Assembly: GCA_903866395.1 (NCBI GenBank)
Contig: CAIPNM010000347.1
Coordinates: 1-38,897 of the forward strand
DNA length: 38,897 bases
Direction: 5' to 3'
From: an uncultured bacterium
GTDB lineage: Bacteria; Pseudomonadota; Gammaproteobacteria; Burkholderiales; Burkholderiaceae_E
Positions 11,258-19,906 of the stretch are shown here, in pieces. The notes beneath the pieces were generated by a model that saw nothing but the letters and a program-made list of their open reading frames with translations, did no database searches and had not been told where the DNA came from. The number at the start of each line of letters is the position of its first letter. Within the stretch, counting starts at the first letter, position 1. The translations under genes and the position numbers were made by a program.

Positions 11258-11689
11258 ATGAAGGTTTCGACGAAGGCCCGGATCGCCACTGCTGCGCTGG
11301 TCGAGCTTGGTGCGCACCGGGCAACCCATCCGGCGAGGCTGGCCGACATCGCTACGCGGCTCGATGTTTCGCTCTCACATCTCGAGCATCTGTTTGCACT
11401 GCTGCGCCGACACGAACTGGTGGAAGGCTTTCGCGGACCCGGCGGCGGTTATGTGTTGGCGCGCGCTGCGCGCGACATCAGCGTGGGCGACATCGTCTAT
11501 TGCGTGGACCAGCTCGATTCACAGAGCGCCTCCGAGCGCGAAGCGGCGCTTGCCGCGCCCGGCGGCCAGGTCTGGGAGCAACTTCGCACCCAGGCGATGG
11601 ACTATCTGGACACGGTTTCGCTCCAGCAGCTGATCGACAGCTCGCGTCTGCGCGGGGCATCAGCCGATCCGGCGCCGCAACTCGTCTGA
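11258..11689 (+). CDS. Rrf2/IscR-family transcriptional regulator lacking the Fe-S cysteines
   Basis: The 143-residue product has the winged helix-turn-helix of Rrf2-family repressors: LADIATRLDVSLSHLEHLFALLR (about residues 28-50) and the wing GFRGPGGGYVLARAA, both very close to IscR. IscR binds a [2Fe-2S] cluster through three cysteines near residues 92-104; here that stretch is ASEREAALAA and the only cysteine is C82, so no such cluster can form in the usual way. It may act as a cluster-free repressor or sense another ligand. An AGAGG ribosome-binding site precedes the ATG at 11258. The isc genes are not in view, so the targets are unknown. Confidence 0.85.
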   Translation: MKVSTKARIATAALVELGAHRATHPARLADIATRLDVSLSHLEHLFALLRRHELVEGFRGPGGGYVLARAARDISVGDIVYCVDQLDSQSASEREAALAAPGGQVWEQLRTQAMDYLDTVSLQQLIDSSRLRGASADPAPQLV

Positions 11690-11828
11690 CCACTGGGCGA
11701 GAACCCGGACCGACTGCGCGCGTAGGCGGTCCGCCGAGGGCCAGCGGGACGCCATCGGGTGGCCCAGCGGGGTATGCTCGGAGGTCGCGACCGATCATCG
11801 GGCGCCCTAATTCCGGAGGCCCCACACG

Positions 11829-12449
11829 ATGCTGACCCTCATTGCCGGCCTGGTGCTTTTTATCGGCGCGCATGCCGTGCGCCTGGTTTCCGAGGCTACC
11901 CGTGACCGGCTGGTGTCTCGCCTGGGGCCGCTTGCCTACAAGGGGCTGGTCGCACTGGTATCGCTCGTGGGCCTGGTGCTCATGGTGAAAGGCTACGGGA
12001 TAGCCCGTGCCGACCCGGTGGTGCTTTGGTCCCCTTGGAGCGGCGGGCGACATATCGCGGCCCTTCTGTCGCTGGTTGCGTTTGTGCTCATCGTCGCGGC
12101 TTATGTTCCGCGCAATACCCTTCGAGACCGGGTGGGGCATCCGATGGTGCTGGGCGTCAAGCTCTGGGCCTTTGGGCACCTGATCGCCAATCACACGCTT
12201 GCGGATCTGGTGCTGTTTGGCAGCCTCTTGGTGTGGGCGGTGCTGTCTTTCCGAGCGGCGCGGCGCCGGGATGCGCTTGCGCGCGAGCAGGCCATCAACA
12301 CCGAATCCGAAGGCGGGGGGCGTGAGCGGTCGGTGACAGCCCCGTCCTGGTTGGCCGATCTTGCGGTGATCGTGATCGGCATCGCGCTTTACGGGGCGTT
12401 TGCCTTTTATCTGCACGCGAGCCTGATCGGGGTGCGCCCCTTCGGCTGA
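11829..12449 (+). CDS. NnrU family integral membrane protein
   Basis: The 206-residue product is a multi-pass membrane protein of the NnrU family, named for a gene needed for nitrite/nitric oxide reductase expression in Rhodobacter; the biochemical role is not known. Family features are the N-terminal LVLFIGAHAVRLVS, LGPLAYKGLVALVSLVGLVL, and VKLWAFGHLIANHTLADLVLFG, where the conserved histidines recall haem-binding membrane proteins. Hydrophobic segments lie at about residues 1-18, 38-56, 74-94, 120-138 and 180-200, separated by a charged loop at about 140-170. It stands alone, 139 bp after the Rrf2-family gene. No denitrification genes are in the window. Confidence 0.88.
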   Translation: MLTLIAGLVLFIGAHAVRLVSEATRDRLVSRLGPLAYKGLVALVSLVGLVLMVKGYGIARADPVVLWSPWSGGRHIAALLSLVAFVLIVAAYVPRNTLRDRVGHPMVLGVKLWAFGHLIANHTLADLVLFGSLLVWAVLSFRAARRRDALAREQAINTESEGGGRERSVTAPSWLADLAVIVIGIALYGAFAFYLHASLIGVRPFG

Positions 12450-12457
12450 GGTTCCTC

Positions 12458-13426
12458 TCAGCTTTGCGTGCCCACCAGCGCGGCAAACCGGGCCAGATCG
12501 ACGTTGCCGCCGCTTAACACGACGCCAATGCGTTTGCCGGCGAGTTCCGGCCGGGGCGTGAGCGCAGCCGCCGCGGCCAGACAGCCGGTGGGTTCGACGA
12601 CAAGTTTCAGCTGTTCGGCCATCCAGCGCATGGTGTGGACCAGCGCTGCATCATCAACCGTGGCCACCTCGGCCACCAGCGCGCGCATGACCGCAAAGGT
12701 GAGTTCACCCGGTGACTGTGTCTGTGCGCCATCGGCAAGCGTCTGCGGCACGGCGATTCGCACTCGTTCACCCCGGGCAAGCGACTGGCGCACATCATCT
12801 CCCGCCTGCGGCTCCACGCCGATGACCCGACAGCCGGGTGACCGCGCTGCCGCGGCGATCGCGCAACCGGAGATAAGACCGCCGCCGCCCACGCATACAA
12901 AAAGCGCATCGAGGGGTCCGACATCCTCGATCAGTTCGAGCGCTGCCGTGCCCTGCCCAGCCATGACGTCGGCATGGTCGTACGGCGGGATTAGCGTCAT
13001 CTGACGCTCGGCTGCAAGCCGGCTGCCGAGTGCCTCACGGTCTTCGGTATAGCGGTCGTAGAACACGACTTCTGCGCCATGCGATCGTGTGGCCGCCACC
13101 TTGATGGCCGGCGCATCGGCTGGCATCACGATGAGGGCCGGCATGTGAAGAAGCTTGGCGGCAAGCGCGATGGCCTGCGCATGGTTGCCCGAGGAATAGG
13201 TGATGACACCGTGACGGCGGGCCGTTTCGTCAAACCGGCTGAGCGCATTGAAGGCACCGCGGAACTTGAAAGCACCGATCCGCTGCAGGTTCTCGCACTT
13301 GAAGAACACGCGGGCACCCGCCATGGCGTCGGCCGCGTCACTGGTGAGCACGGGCGTACGCACCGCAACCCCCGCCAGACGCGCTGCTGCCGCCTCAACA
13401 TCATGAATTGAGATGGGAAGATTCAT
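12458..13426 (-). CDS. PLP-dependent threonine/serine dehydratase family protein
   Basis: This fold-type II PLP enzyme most resembles catabolic threonine/serine ammonia-lyases and the related threo-3-hydroxyaspartate dehydratase/serine racemase group. The ATG at 13426 gives 322 residues, the usual length for enzymes without an ACT regulatory domain. The PLP lysine is K54 in GAFKFRGAFNA; SSGNHAQA (78-85) and the phosphate-binding loop GGGGLISG follow, and SGGNVD lies near the C-terminus. The lack of the regulatory domain argues against biosynthetic IlvA. The exact substrate (threonine, serine or hydroxyaspartate) cannot be decided from sequence alone. It is convergent with the NnrU-like gene and divergent from the HNH gene. 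Confidence 0.9.
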   Translation of the reverse strand: MNLPISIHDVEAAAARLAGVAVRTPVLTSDAADAMAGARVFFKCENLQRIGAFKFRGAFNALSRFDETARRHGVITYSSGNHAQAIALAAKLLHMPALIVMPADAPAIKVAATRSHGAEVVFYDRYTEDREALGSRLAAERQMTLIPPYDHADVMAGQGTAALELIEDVGPLDALFVCVGGGGLISGCAIAAAARSPGCRVIGVEPQAGDDVRQSLARGERVRIAVPQTLADGAQTQSPGELTFAVMRALVAEVATVDDAALVHTMRWMAEQLKLVVEPTGCLAAAAALTPRPELAGKRIGVVLSGGNVDLARFAALVGTQS

Positions 13427-13502
13427 GGCGCGAGTGTAGAGTGTTTCGGTAGAGCCCGCGCCACGAGGTTGACGGGATCCGAGGCTAATCGTTGGGGGTC
13501 CG

Positions 13503-14117
13503 ATGCAGATGCGTTCCGGTCCAATGCAAAACACCGATCCGCCCGCAATACTCGCGCTCGATGCCGGGGGCTATCCCAGGCGCTGGATAGGCCTGGAGGA
13601 GGCCGCAACCTGCTACGTGCGCGGGGTGGTGGCGTGGGACCTCGGAGACCATGCGTTTATTCTGCGAGGCGGAATCAATCGGGCAAGCGGGTATCGCTCG
13701 GAATTGACGCTGCGGTCGATCGTTGCGCTCCGTGGCGAGACGGTGGTGCGAGCCTCGCGTGATCGGGCGCCGGGCGTTATGCGTGAAATGTTGTTTGCTC
13801 GTGACCGCCATGTTTGCGCCTACTGCGGGGGGCGGTTCCGGCTGGCTGATCTCACTGCCGAGCATGTGTTGCCGCAAAGCAAGGGCGGCCGCGATACCTG
13901 GACCAACCTGGTGAGTTCGTGCAAGCCCTGCAACCTTCGAAAGGGCAACCGCACGCCCGAGCAGGCGCGGATGCCGCTGCTCTACGTGCCTTACGTTCCG
14001 AGCCTGCACGAGGCCTTCATCTTGCGAAATCGCCGCATCCTGGCTGATCAGATGGAGTTCCTGATGGCCGGGGTGCCGGCCGGGTCGCGGTTGCGCGCGG
14101 AGGCTGCCACCCCATGA
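13503..14117 (+). CDS. HNH endonuclease family protein
   Basis: The 204-residue product has a C-terminal HNH nuclease fold: CAYCGG (C105, C108), then LTAEHVLPQSKGGRDTWTNL with H121 as the likely general base, and CKPCNLRKGNRTP (C140, C143) completing the zinc site. The N-terminal 90 residues (LALDAGGYPRRWIGLEEAA) recall a widespread family of chromosomal HNH proteins of unknown role that are not tied to restriction or phage. The ATG at 13503 is preceded by a G-rich stretch (TTGGGGG); an ATG at 13524 is an alternative. The stop overlaps the start of the PhzF-family gene (ATGA), so the two are translated together. Nuclease activity is inferred from motifs. Confidence 0.87.
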   Translation: MQMRSGPMQNTDPPAILALDAGGYPRRWIGLEEAATCYVRGVVAWDLGDHAFILRGGINRASGYRSELTLRSIVALRGETVVRASRDRAPGVMREMLFARDRHVCAYCGGRFRLADLTAEHVLPQSKGGRDTWTNLVSSCKPCNLRKGNRTPEQARMPLLYVPYVPSLHEAFILRNRRILADQMEFLMAGVPAGSRLRAEAATP

Positions 14118-15004
14118 GCGCATCACGCACGTCTGGGTCACGCCGTCGCGCGTTTGCCCAGGTTGATGTTTTCACCGCGCGCGCCTATGCCGGTAATCCC
14201 CTTGCGGTGGTGCTCGATGGCGAGGGCTTGAGCGCCGCGCAAATGCAGTCTTTTGCCGACTGGACCAATCTTTCCGAGACCACATTCCTGCTGCCGCCCG
14301 AATCACCCGACGCTGATTACCGCGTCCGGATCTTCTGTCCTGGCCGAGAGCTGGCCTTTGCGGGTCATCCGACGCTGGGCTCGTGCCACGCCTGGCTGGT
14401 CGCGGGTGGTCAACCTCGGGGTGAGGTGATCGTGCAGCAGTGCGAGGCCGGCCTGATCCCGATTCGTCGCGCAGCCGGCCGGCTCTGGTTTGCCGCCCCG
14501 CCGCGCTTACGCAGCGGCCCGTTGGAGCCCGACGAGGTGGATCGAATTGCGAGGGGACTTCGCCTCTCGGTTGAAGATATTGTGGCGCACGCCTGGTGCG
14601 ATAACGGGCCGCGTTGGCGCGGGGTGATGTTGCGTTCGGCCGATCAGGTGCTTGCGCTCTCCCCCGACCCAGCGTGCCTTGCCGGGCTTGACCTCGGGGT
14701 GATTGGGGCGCGCGGCAAGGTGGGGGTGGTCGCCCCCGCGGGTGCCGGGACCGACTATGACTTCGAGGTGCGGGCTTTTTTTACCGCTGGCGGCACGCTG
14801 CGCGAAGACCCGGTGACAGGAAGTCTGAACGCGGCGCTTGCACAATGGCTGATCGGCGAGGCCAGGGCCCCCGCGCGCTATGTCGCCCGGCAAGGGACGG
14901 CCCTTGGGCGCGACGGCCGCGTGCACATCGAGCAGGGCGATGCCGAAACAGTCTGGGTGGGTGGCGACTGCACCGACTGCATCGGCGGCGAAGTGATGCT
15001 CTAA
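14114..15004 (+). CDS. PhzF family phenazine biosynthesis-like isomerase
   Basis: PhzF-family proteins are cofactor-free isomerases with a two-lobed diaminopimelate-epimerase-like fold; PhzF itself acts in phenazine synthesis, but most members have unknown substrates. The 296-residue product has normal length and the key motifs: QVDVFTARAYAGNPLAVV at the start, NLSETTFL with the likely catalytic E55, AGHPTLGSCHAWL, and EDPVTGSLNAALAQWL in the second lobe. No other phenazine genes are nearby, so a phenazine role is not supported. Its ATG overlaps the stop of the HNH gene. It is convergent with the chaC-like gene. Confidence 0.92.
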   Translation: MSASRTSGSRRRAFAQVDVFTARAYAGNPLAVVLDGEGLSAAQMQSFADWTNLSETTFLLPPESPDADYRVRIFCPGRELAFAGHPTLGSCHAWLVAGGQPRGEVIVQQCEAGLIPIRRAAGRLWFAAPPRLRSGPLEPDEVDRIARGLRLSVEDIVAHAWCDNGPRWRGVMLRSADQVLALSPDPACLAGLDLGVIGARGKVGVVAPAGAGTDYDFEVRAFFTAGGTLREDPVTGSLNAALAQWLIGEARAPARYVARQGTALGRDGRVHIEQGDAETVWVGGDCTDCIGGEVML

Positions 15005-15023
15005 AGCGGTGGCGTCACAGACT

Positions 15024-15038
15024 GGGGCGACCCGCCCC
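15024..15038. terminator. Hairpin between convergent phzF-like and chaC-like genes
   Basis: GGGGCG (15024-15029) pairs perfectly with CGCCCC (15033-15038) around a three-base loop, in the 45-bp gap between two convergent genes. It could stall polymerases from both sides, but there is no T run, so an intrinsic terminator role is tentative. Confidence 0.3.
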
Positions 15039-15049
15039 TGGCAAGCGCT

Positions 15050-15646
15050 TTAGCCTGCGCTCGCGATCGGCGCTGAAGCGTCGGGAGTCTCACCCGCTAG
15101 CCTCGCCAACCGCTCAAGCTTCGGATCGCGCACCCCCCGATCACTGAGCGCCTGCCAGGTGTTGATCGCGTAGTCACGATTGGGGCCGCGCTGGCCCTGG
15201 GCTTCACGCAGTGTCTTCAGGATCTCTGCGTCCGGCAGGCGTCGATACCACCGGCTTTGTCGCTCGGCAATAAAGGCGAGCGCGGCGACCGTCTGTCCGT
15301 CGGTCAAGCGAATCTGAACCACTGAGGGTCGGTAAACGCGCTCTGCCCAGTTGGGAATTTCTCGCTTGAAAAGCGCCTCGATCGCTGCCTCGCGCGAGCC
15401 CGTCGAAAACTGATAGGCGAGGCCGATGCAGGTGCCGCCGCGGTCGAGCCCCAGAACCACACCGGGGCGCTCGGGCGTGCCGCGGTAGCGGGTGGAGCCA
15501 ATGCAAAAAGCGCGGTGATAGCCGTGGAGCCGTGCGAGCTCGGCACGGCAATAGTCGAACCCCGGGTTCCAGATGAGGGACCCGTAGGCGAACACCCAGT
15601 TGGTGCGGATGTCTTCAGGGCGCAGAGGCGACACGCCGACCAGCAT
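15050..15646 (-). CDS. chaC: ChaC-type gamma-glutamylcyclotransferase
   Basis: ChaC-type enzymes degrade glutathione to 5-oxoproline and cysteinylglycine in the cytoplasm. The 198-residue product has the family landmarks in order: WVFAYGSLIWNPGF (residues about 17-30, substrate-binding YGSL), RAFCIGSTRYRGTPERPGVV, the KRE segment in EALFKREIPNW that should carry the catalytic glutamate, and RGPNRDYAINT near the end. The name rests on family similarity; the historical link of ChaC to cation transport is not supported. It lies 89 bp downstream of topB on the same strand. A run of six T (minus strand) with weak pairing before it sits in that gap and could end the topB transcript. Confidence 0.92.
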   Translation of the reverse strand: MLVGVSPLRPEDIRTNWVFAYGSLIWNPGFDYCRAELARLHGYHRAFCIGSTRYRGTPERPGVVLGLDRGGTCIGLAYQFSTGSREAAIEALFKREIPNWAERVYRPSVVQIRLTDGQTVAALAFIAERQSRWYRRLPDAEILKTLREAQGQRGPNRDYAINTWQALSDRGVRDPKLERLARLAGETPDASAPIASAG

Positions 15647-15735
15647 AGCGCGACGCGCAGCGGCAGGTGAAAAAACCGCCGTCTTCGCAGGGCATGCGTC
15701 GGATTGGACGGGGCTCCCGCCTGGTTCGCTCGCTG

Positions 15736-18480
15736 CTAGTCGGTGGCGCGAGAGCGCGGCTTGGCACTGGCGGCGCGAGCGGTGGATGACTTGGGCTTGC
15801 TCGCGCGACGCTTGGCGCCGCCGGGGGATGCTGCCGTCTTGGACGCGCTTCCGGAAGCAGGCTTGGCAGAGGCCTTTGATCCGGCTTTGGACGCGGTCTT
15901 CGAGGTGGGTTTGGCAGCGGCTTGGGCGTCGACTGGTGCGGCTGCGTCCCCGGCGTCGTCTGCGGCGCGACCGCCCGCCCGCCCGCGGCCTGCGCGAGCG
16001 GGAGCTGCCTTGGCCGACGCGTCGCTACCGGGTTTGGCCGGACGTGGGGCGAATTCGAAACCGATGCGCCCGCCCGGTTCCCTGACCAGGAACGCCTTGA
16101 ACTTGCGGCGGGTTCGCGCCGAGATGAAGCCATCGAGCAGATCGGTGCGCCCCTCGGCAAGGAGCTTACGCATCTGGGTCTCACCGATTTCCTGCTGGAG
16201 AATGATCTTGCCGGAGCGGAAGTCGCAGCTGCGAGCGGGACCTACCGTGCGCTCACAGATATAGCTCATGCCATGCTCGTAGACCGAGCCGCCGCACTTC
16301 GGGCAGGCCCCAAGCGCCGAGCGATCACTGAAGTCGATGGCCTCGGCGAGCGCGTCGTCATCGCGATCGGACTGGCCAAAATCGAACTCGAGGCGATGTT
16401 CGGGGGTGAGCTTGAGGATGGCGGCAAAAGGCCGCCCCATTTTGCTGCGAAACCCTTGTAACGGGCCGATGGTGCCGTCGTTGATGAGGGCCTCGGCCTC
16501 GACCACCTCGAGCTGACGAGCGCCAGGGATCTTGCTGATCGAAAAATCGCAGGCCGTGCACGCGTAGCGACGGTAGTTTTCCTGAACGACTGCGCCGCAC
16601 CGGGGGCAGGGGGCGCTCAGCGTGGCGTAGTTTCCGGGCACGGTGTCGGCCTGGTAGTTTTTCGCCCGCTCGACGATTTGCCGCGTCATATCGGCGATTT
16701 CGCGCATGAAGGCCTCGCGGCCGAGCCGGCCGCGTTCCATCTCGGCGAGCTTGTGCTCCCACTCTCCGGTGAGCTCGGGCGCTGTGAGCTCGGCCACGCC
16801 CAGTCCGCGAAGCAAAGTGAGCAGCTGGAACGCCTTGGTGGTGGGGATGAGCTCCTTGCCGTCGCGGATGAGGTAGTTTTCGGCGATCAGCCCCTCAATG
16901 ATGGAGGCGCGCGTGGCGGGCGTGCCCAAGCCTTTGTCGGCCATCGCTGCGCGCAGATCGTCGTCATCAATCAGCTTGCCCGCCCCTTCCATGGCCGATA
17001 ACAGCGTGGCCTCGTTATAGCGCGGGGGCGGCCGTGTGCTGAGTGCGAGGAGCGCGATGTCATCGACCGCGACCGCCTCGCCTGTTGCCACCGGCGGCAG
17101 GGTGTCATCGCCGCCTTCACGGCCGTAAATGGCCTGCCAGCCGGGATTGACCAGCACCCGGCCCTCGGTTTTGAAGGCGTGCTCGCCGACCCGGCTGATC
17201 CGGGTGGTGACGAGCGACTCGGCCGCCGGGAAAAACACCGCCATGAAACGGCGGGCGACCAGATCGTAGATACGCTGCTCGGCGTCTGAGAGCGCGCGCG
17301 GAGCCTGTAGGGTCGGAATGATGGCGAAGTGGTCACTTACCTTGCTGTTATCGAATACCCGGCGGTTGGGTCGCACCCAGCCCGCCTCGAGAATCTGGCG
17401 GGCGAAGGGCCGATAAGTGGCCTGCTCGGTAAGTACATCGACCGTCTGGCGGGCCGTCTCAAGGTAGTCCTCGGGCAGGGCCCTGGAGTCGGTACGAGGG
17501 TAGGTCAGCACCTTGTGGCGTTCGTAGAGCGCCTGGGCAATCGCGAGCGTGGTGCGCGCCGAGAACCCGAACCGCGAGTTGGCTTCGCGCTGAAGCGAGG
17601 TGAGGTCAAAGAGCGCGGGAGACAACTGGGTGGCAGGGCGGGATTCGTCGGTCACCGAAGCGGTTTTGCCCTCGCAGGCGGCGACGATGGTTTGGGCTGC
17701 GCTCTGGTCCCAGAGGCGCTCAGCGCGGGCTTCGGTGTCGGTTTCGTCTTTGCGGAAGGCCGGATTGAACCACTTGCCTTCATAGGCGCCCGCCTGGGCA
17801 CCGAACGTGGCCTTGACCTCGAAGTAATCGCGCGAGACAAAACTTCGGATGCGCTCTTCGCGCTCGACCACAATGGTGAGCGTGGGGGTTTGAACGCGTC
17901 CCACGGTGGTGAGATAGAAGCCGCCGTCTCGCGAATTGAACGCGGTCATGGCGCGGGTGCCGTTGATGCCGACCAGCCAGTCGGCCTCTGAGCGGCAGCG
18001 CGCGGCATCGGCGAGCGGCAGCATATCGGGGTCTTCGCGAAGGTGTGCAAAAGCGTCGCGGATGGAGGCCGGCGTCATGGACTGTAGCCAAAGCCTGCGA
18101 ATGGGCTGCTTCGCCTTGGCGTGCTGAACAATCAGGCGGAAGATCAGCTCGCCCTCGCGTCCGGCGTCGCAGGCGTTGATGAGCCCGGAGACGTCCTTAC
18201 GGCGAATGAGCCGCGAGAGCAGCTTCAGGCGATCCTCGGTTTTGTCGATGGGCTTGAGATCGAAATGGGGCGGGATGACCGGCAGGTTGGCAAAGGACCA
18301 CTTGCCGCGCTTTACCTCGAATTGCTCGGGCGCGCCGATTTCCACCAGATGGCCGATCGCGGAGGAAAGGACGTATTCGTCGCTTTCGAAATAGTCGCCC
18401 TGGCGCGTAAAGCCGCCAAGTGCCCGCGCAATATCGGCGGCGACCGACGGCTTTTCCGCGATGATCAGCGCCTTGCTCAT
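15736..18480 (-). CDS. topB: DNA topoisomerase III with lysine/alanine-rich C-terminal tail
   Basis: TopB is a type IA topoisomerase that decatenates and relaxes DNA with single-strand regions. The ATG at 18480 (MSKALIIAEKPSVAADIARA) begins the TOPRIM domain; the open frame upstream is not similar to the family. Visible are the TOPRIM site CDAGREGELIFR, the active-site tyrosine Y327 in LTYPRTDSRALP, and two C-terminal zinc-ribbon-like segments (CPRCG at residue about 625 and CPKCGG about 110 residues later). The last ~95 residues are a low-complexity tail of Lys, Ala, Ser, Arg and Pro resembling histone-H1-like tails, probably for nonspecific DNA binding. Length is 914 residues against about 650 for E. 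coli TopB. It lies downstream of dprA with a 97-bp gap. Confidence 0.95.
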   Translation of the reverse strand: MSKALIIAEKPSVAADIARALGGFTRQGDYFESDEYVLSSAIGHLVEIGAPEQFEVKRGKWSFANLPVIPPHFDLKPIDKTEDRLKLLSRLIRRKDVSGLINACDAGREGELIFRLIVQHAKAKQPIRRLWLQSMTPASIRDAFAHLREDPDMLPLADAARCRSEADWLVGINGTRAMTAFNSRDGGFYLTTVGRVQTPTLTIVVEREERIRSFVSRDYFEVKATFGAQAGAYEGKWFNPAFRKDETDTEARAERLWDQSAAQTIVAACEGKTASVTDESRPATQLSPALFDLTSLQREANSRFGFSARTTLAIAQALYERHKVLTYPRTDSRALPEDYLETARQTVDVLTEQATYRPFARQILEAGWVRPNRRVFDNSKVSDHFAIIPTLQAPRALSDAEQRIYDLVARRFMAVFFPAAESLVTTRISRVGEHAFKTEGRVLVNPGWQAIYGREGGDDTLPPVATGEAVAVDDIALLALSTRPPPRYNEATLLSAMEGAGKLIDDDDLRAAMADKGLGTPATRASIIEGLIAENYLIRDGKELIPTTKAFQLLTLLRGLGVAELTAPELTGEWEHKLAEMERGRLGREAFMREIADMTRQIVERAKNYQADTVPGNYATLSAPCPRCGAVVQENYRRYACTACDFSISKIPGARQLEVVEAEALINDGTIGPLQGFRSKMGRPFAAILKLTPEHRLEFDFGQSDRDDDALAEAIDFSDRSALGACPKCGGSVYEHGMSYICERTVGPARSCDFRSGKIILQQEIGETQMRKLLAEGRTDLLDGFISARTRRKFKAFLVREPGGRIGFEFAPRPAKPGSDASAKAAPARAGRGRAGGRAADDAGDAAAPVDAQAAAKPTSKTASKAGSKASAKPASGSASKTAASPGGAKRRASKPKSSTARAASAKPRSRATD

Positions 18481-18577
18481 GAGGACTGGGACACCTTGAT
18501 ATGTCGTGGCACGAGGATTGCCTTTTTTGCTCTTTTGGGATGGCTCTTCTGGCGCAGGGCATGCGCTGGGGCGGCCA

Positions 18578-19906
18578 TCATACGGGCCGATCCGCGGACG
18601 AAGCAAGCAAGGAGACCGGACCGGGCTGAGGAAATGGGCCCTCGGGTTGACCGACGGCGGCTGGTTTGGCGAGCCGCTGGAAGCGACCATCGATCAGCCG
18701 TTCGATATGCCCGGCAAGCTCGAGATCAAGCAGCGCCGCCGCCGCATCCGATGCGGATAAGCCGGCTGCTCGCGCCAGTGCTTCGGGTGCTACCGGGCCC
18801 CAGCCCAGCCATTTCAGTAGCCGCCGCATCGATGGGTGGGCGAGCGGGACGGCGCCCGGTTGTGTTGGGTTGCCCGAAAAAGGGGCGTTAGGCACAAGCC
18901 AACCCGCCCGCTCAAGCGCCCCGCGCACGAGGGCAGCAATGTCGGCAGCATCTTCGACCAGCGCGGCGCCCTCGCGAATCAGCTGGTGGCAGCCGTGGCT
19001 GAGGGGCGAGTGAACCGACCCTGGAAAGGCGGCCACCTCGCGGCCCAGTTCGGCGGCGAATCGGGCCGTGATGAGCGAGCCCGAGTGCCTGGCCGCCTGC
19101 ACCACCACCACCGCGACGGCTTGTGCGGCGATCAGCCGGTTACGTCGCGGGAAGTGATGCGCAGCCGCGGGGCTCCCTAAGGGCAGCTCCGAGATCAGTG
19201 CGCCCTGCCCTACCACCGACTGAGCGAGTGCGCGGTGCGTTCGTGGGTAGATGAGGTCGGCGCCGGTGCCGACAAACCCCACGGTGAGGCCCCCGGCATC
19301 GAGCGCTCCGCGATGGGCGGCGCTGTCAATACCGGCGGCAAGCCCGCTCACCACCACGAGGCCTGCTCGCGCAAAAACGCCCGCCACGGCGTGTGCGATC
19401 TCGAGGCCGTCGCGACTGGCGTTGCGGCTGCCGACCAACGCTACCGCGGGCTGGGCGAGCGCGGACGGAGTGCCACGAACATAAAGCACCATGGGCGGAT
19501 CGGGTAAGGAGGCGAGCGCAGCCGGATACCGTGGATCGGCTCGCACCAGAAGATGCTGTCCGGGCGCCTGTGCCCACGCGACGGCGCGCTCGACCGCCCG
19601 ATTGCGTGCGTTGTCGCAGGCGCGCAGGGCGAGCGCGACCGGTGTTGATAGATGTGCCTGCAGCGCAGGATCGGGCGCAGCCAGCACCGCGCACGCGCAG
19701 CCCAGCGCCTCGCACAGGCGACGCGCGGAACCCGCGCCCAGCCCTGGGGTGAGCGCAAGGTGAAGGTGGCTTCGCAGGCAGAGCGGCGGGCAGGGCGAGA
19801 CCAAGGCGCTACAAGAAGGCGGGGTGTTGCCCAAGGCCGCGGGGCTTACAAATAGGGAGGGTTGTTCGGTTAACGGGGGGGTGTTTGGCGGCGGGCAGGG
19901 ATTCAT
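18578..19906 (-). CDS. dprA: DNA-processing protein DprA
   Basis: DprA (Smf) loads RecA on incoming single-stranded DNA in natural transformation and is present in many non-competent bacteria too. The ATG at 19906 gives 442 residues and has AGAGG about eight bases upstream; an ATG at 19987 is also in frame. After a Pro-rich N-terminus of ~45 residues and a SAM-like region, the Rossmann fold shows VALVGSRNASRDGLE (about 155-169), VVSGLAAGIDSAAHRGAL, GTGADLIYPRTH and HHFPRRNRLIAAQA. The C-terminal ~70 residues form the winged-helix DML1-like domain (LLKWLGWGPVAPEALARA). It is divergent from def across 209 bp and upstream of topB on the same strand. Confidence 0.95.
   Translation of the reverse strand: MNPCPPPNTPPLTEQPSLFVSPAALGNTPPSCSALVSPCPPLCLRSHLHLALTPGLGAGSARRLCEALGCACAVLAAPDPALQAHLSTPVALALRACDNARNRAVERAVAWAQAPGQHLLVRADPRYPAALASLPDPPMVLYVRGTPSALAQPAVALVGSRNASRDGLEIAHAVAGVFARAGLVVVSGLAAGIDSAAHRGALDAGGLTVGFVGTGADLIYPRTHRALAQSVVGQGALISELPLGSPAAAHHFPRRNRLIAAQAVAVVVVQAARHSGSLITARFAAELGREVAAFPGSVHSPLSHGCHQLIREGAALVEDAADIAALVRGALERAGWLVPNAPFSGNPTQPGAVPLAHPSMRRLLKWLGWGPVAPEALARAAGLSASDAAAALLDLELAGHIERLIDGRFQRLAKPAAVGQPEGPFPQPGPVSLLASSADRPV

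Noticed and set aside
11478..12416. 312-codon minus-strand open frame
   Set aside because: Antisense to the Rrf2-family and NnrU-like genes; rich in Arg, His and Pro as expected for a shadow frame.
13503..14117. HNH gene as part of a restriction system, phage or group II intron
   Set aside because: No methyltransferase, integrase, reverse transcriptase or phage gene is nearby, and composition matches the surroundings.
14114..15004. PhzF homolog as sign of phenazine biosynthesis
   Set aside because: None of the other phz genes are present, and most PhzF-family members are unrelated to phenazines.
15736..16025. Repetitive DNA at the 3' end of topB as a possible CRISPR or satellite array
   Set aside because: The repetition comes from Lys/Ala/Ser codons in one continuous frame; there are no regular spacers or exact repeats.
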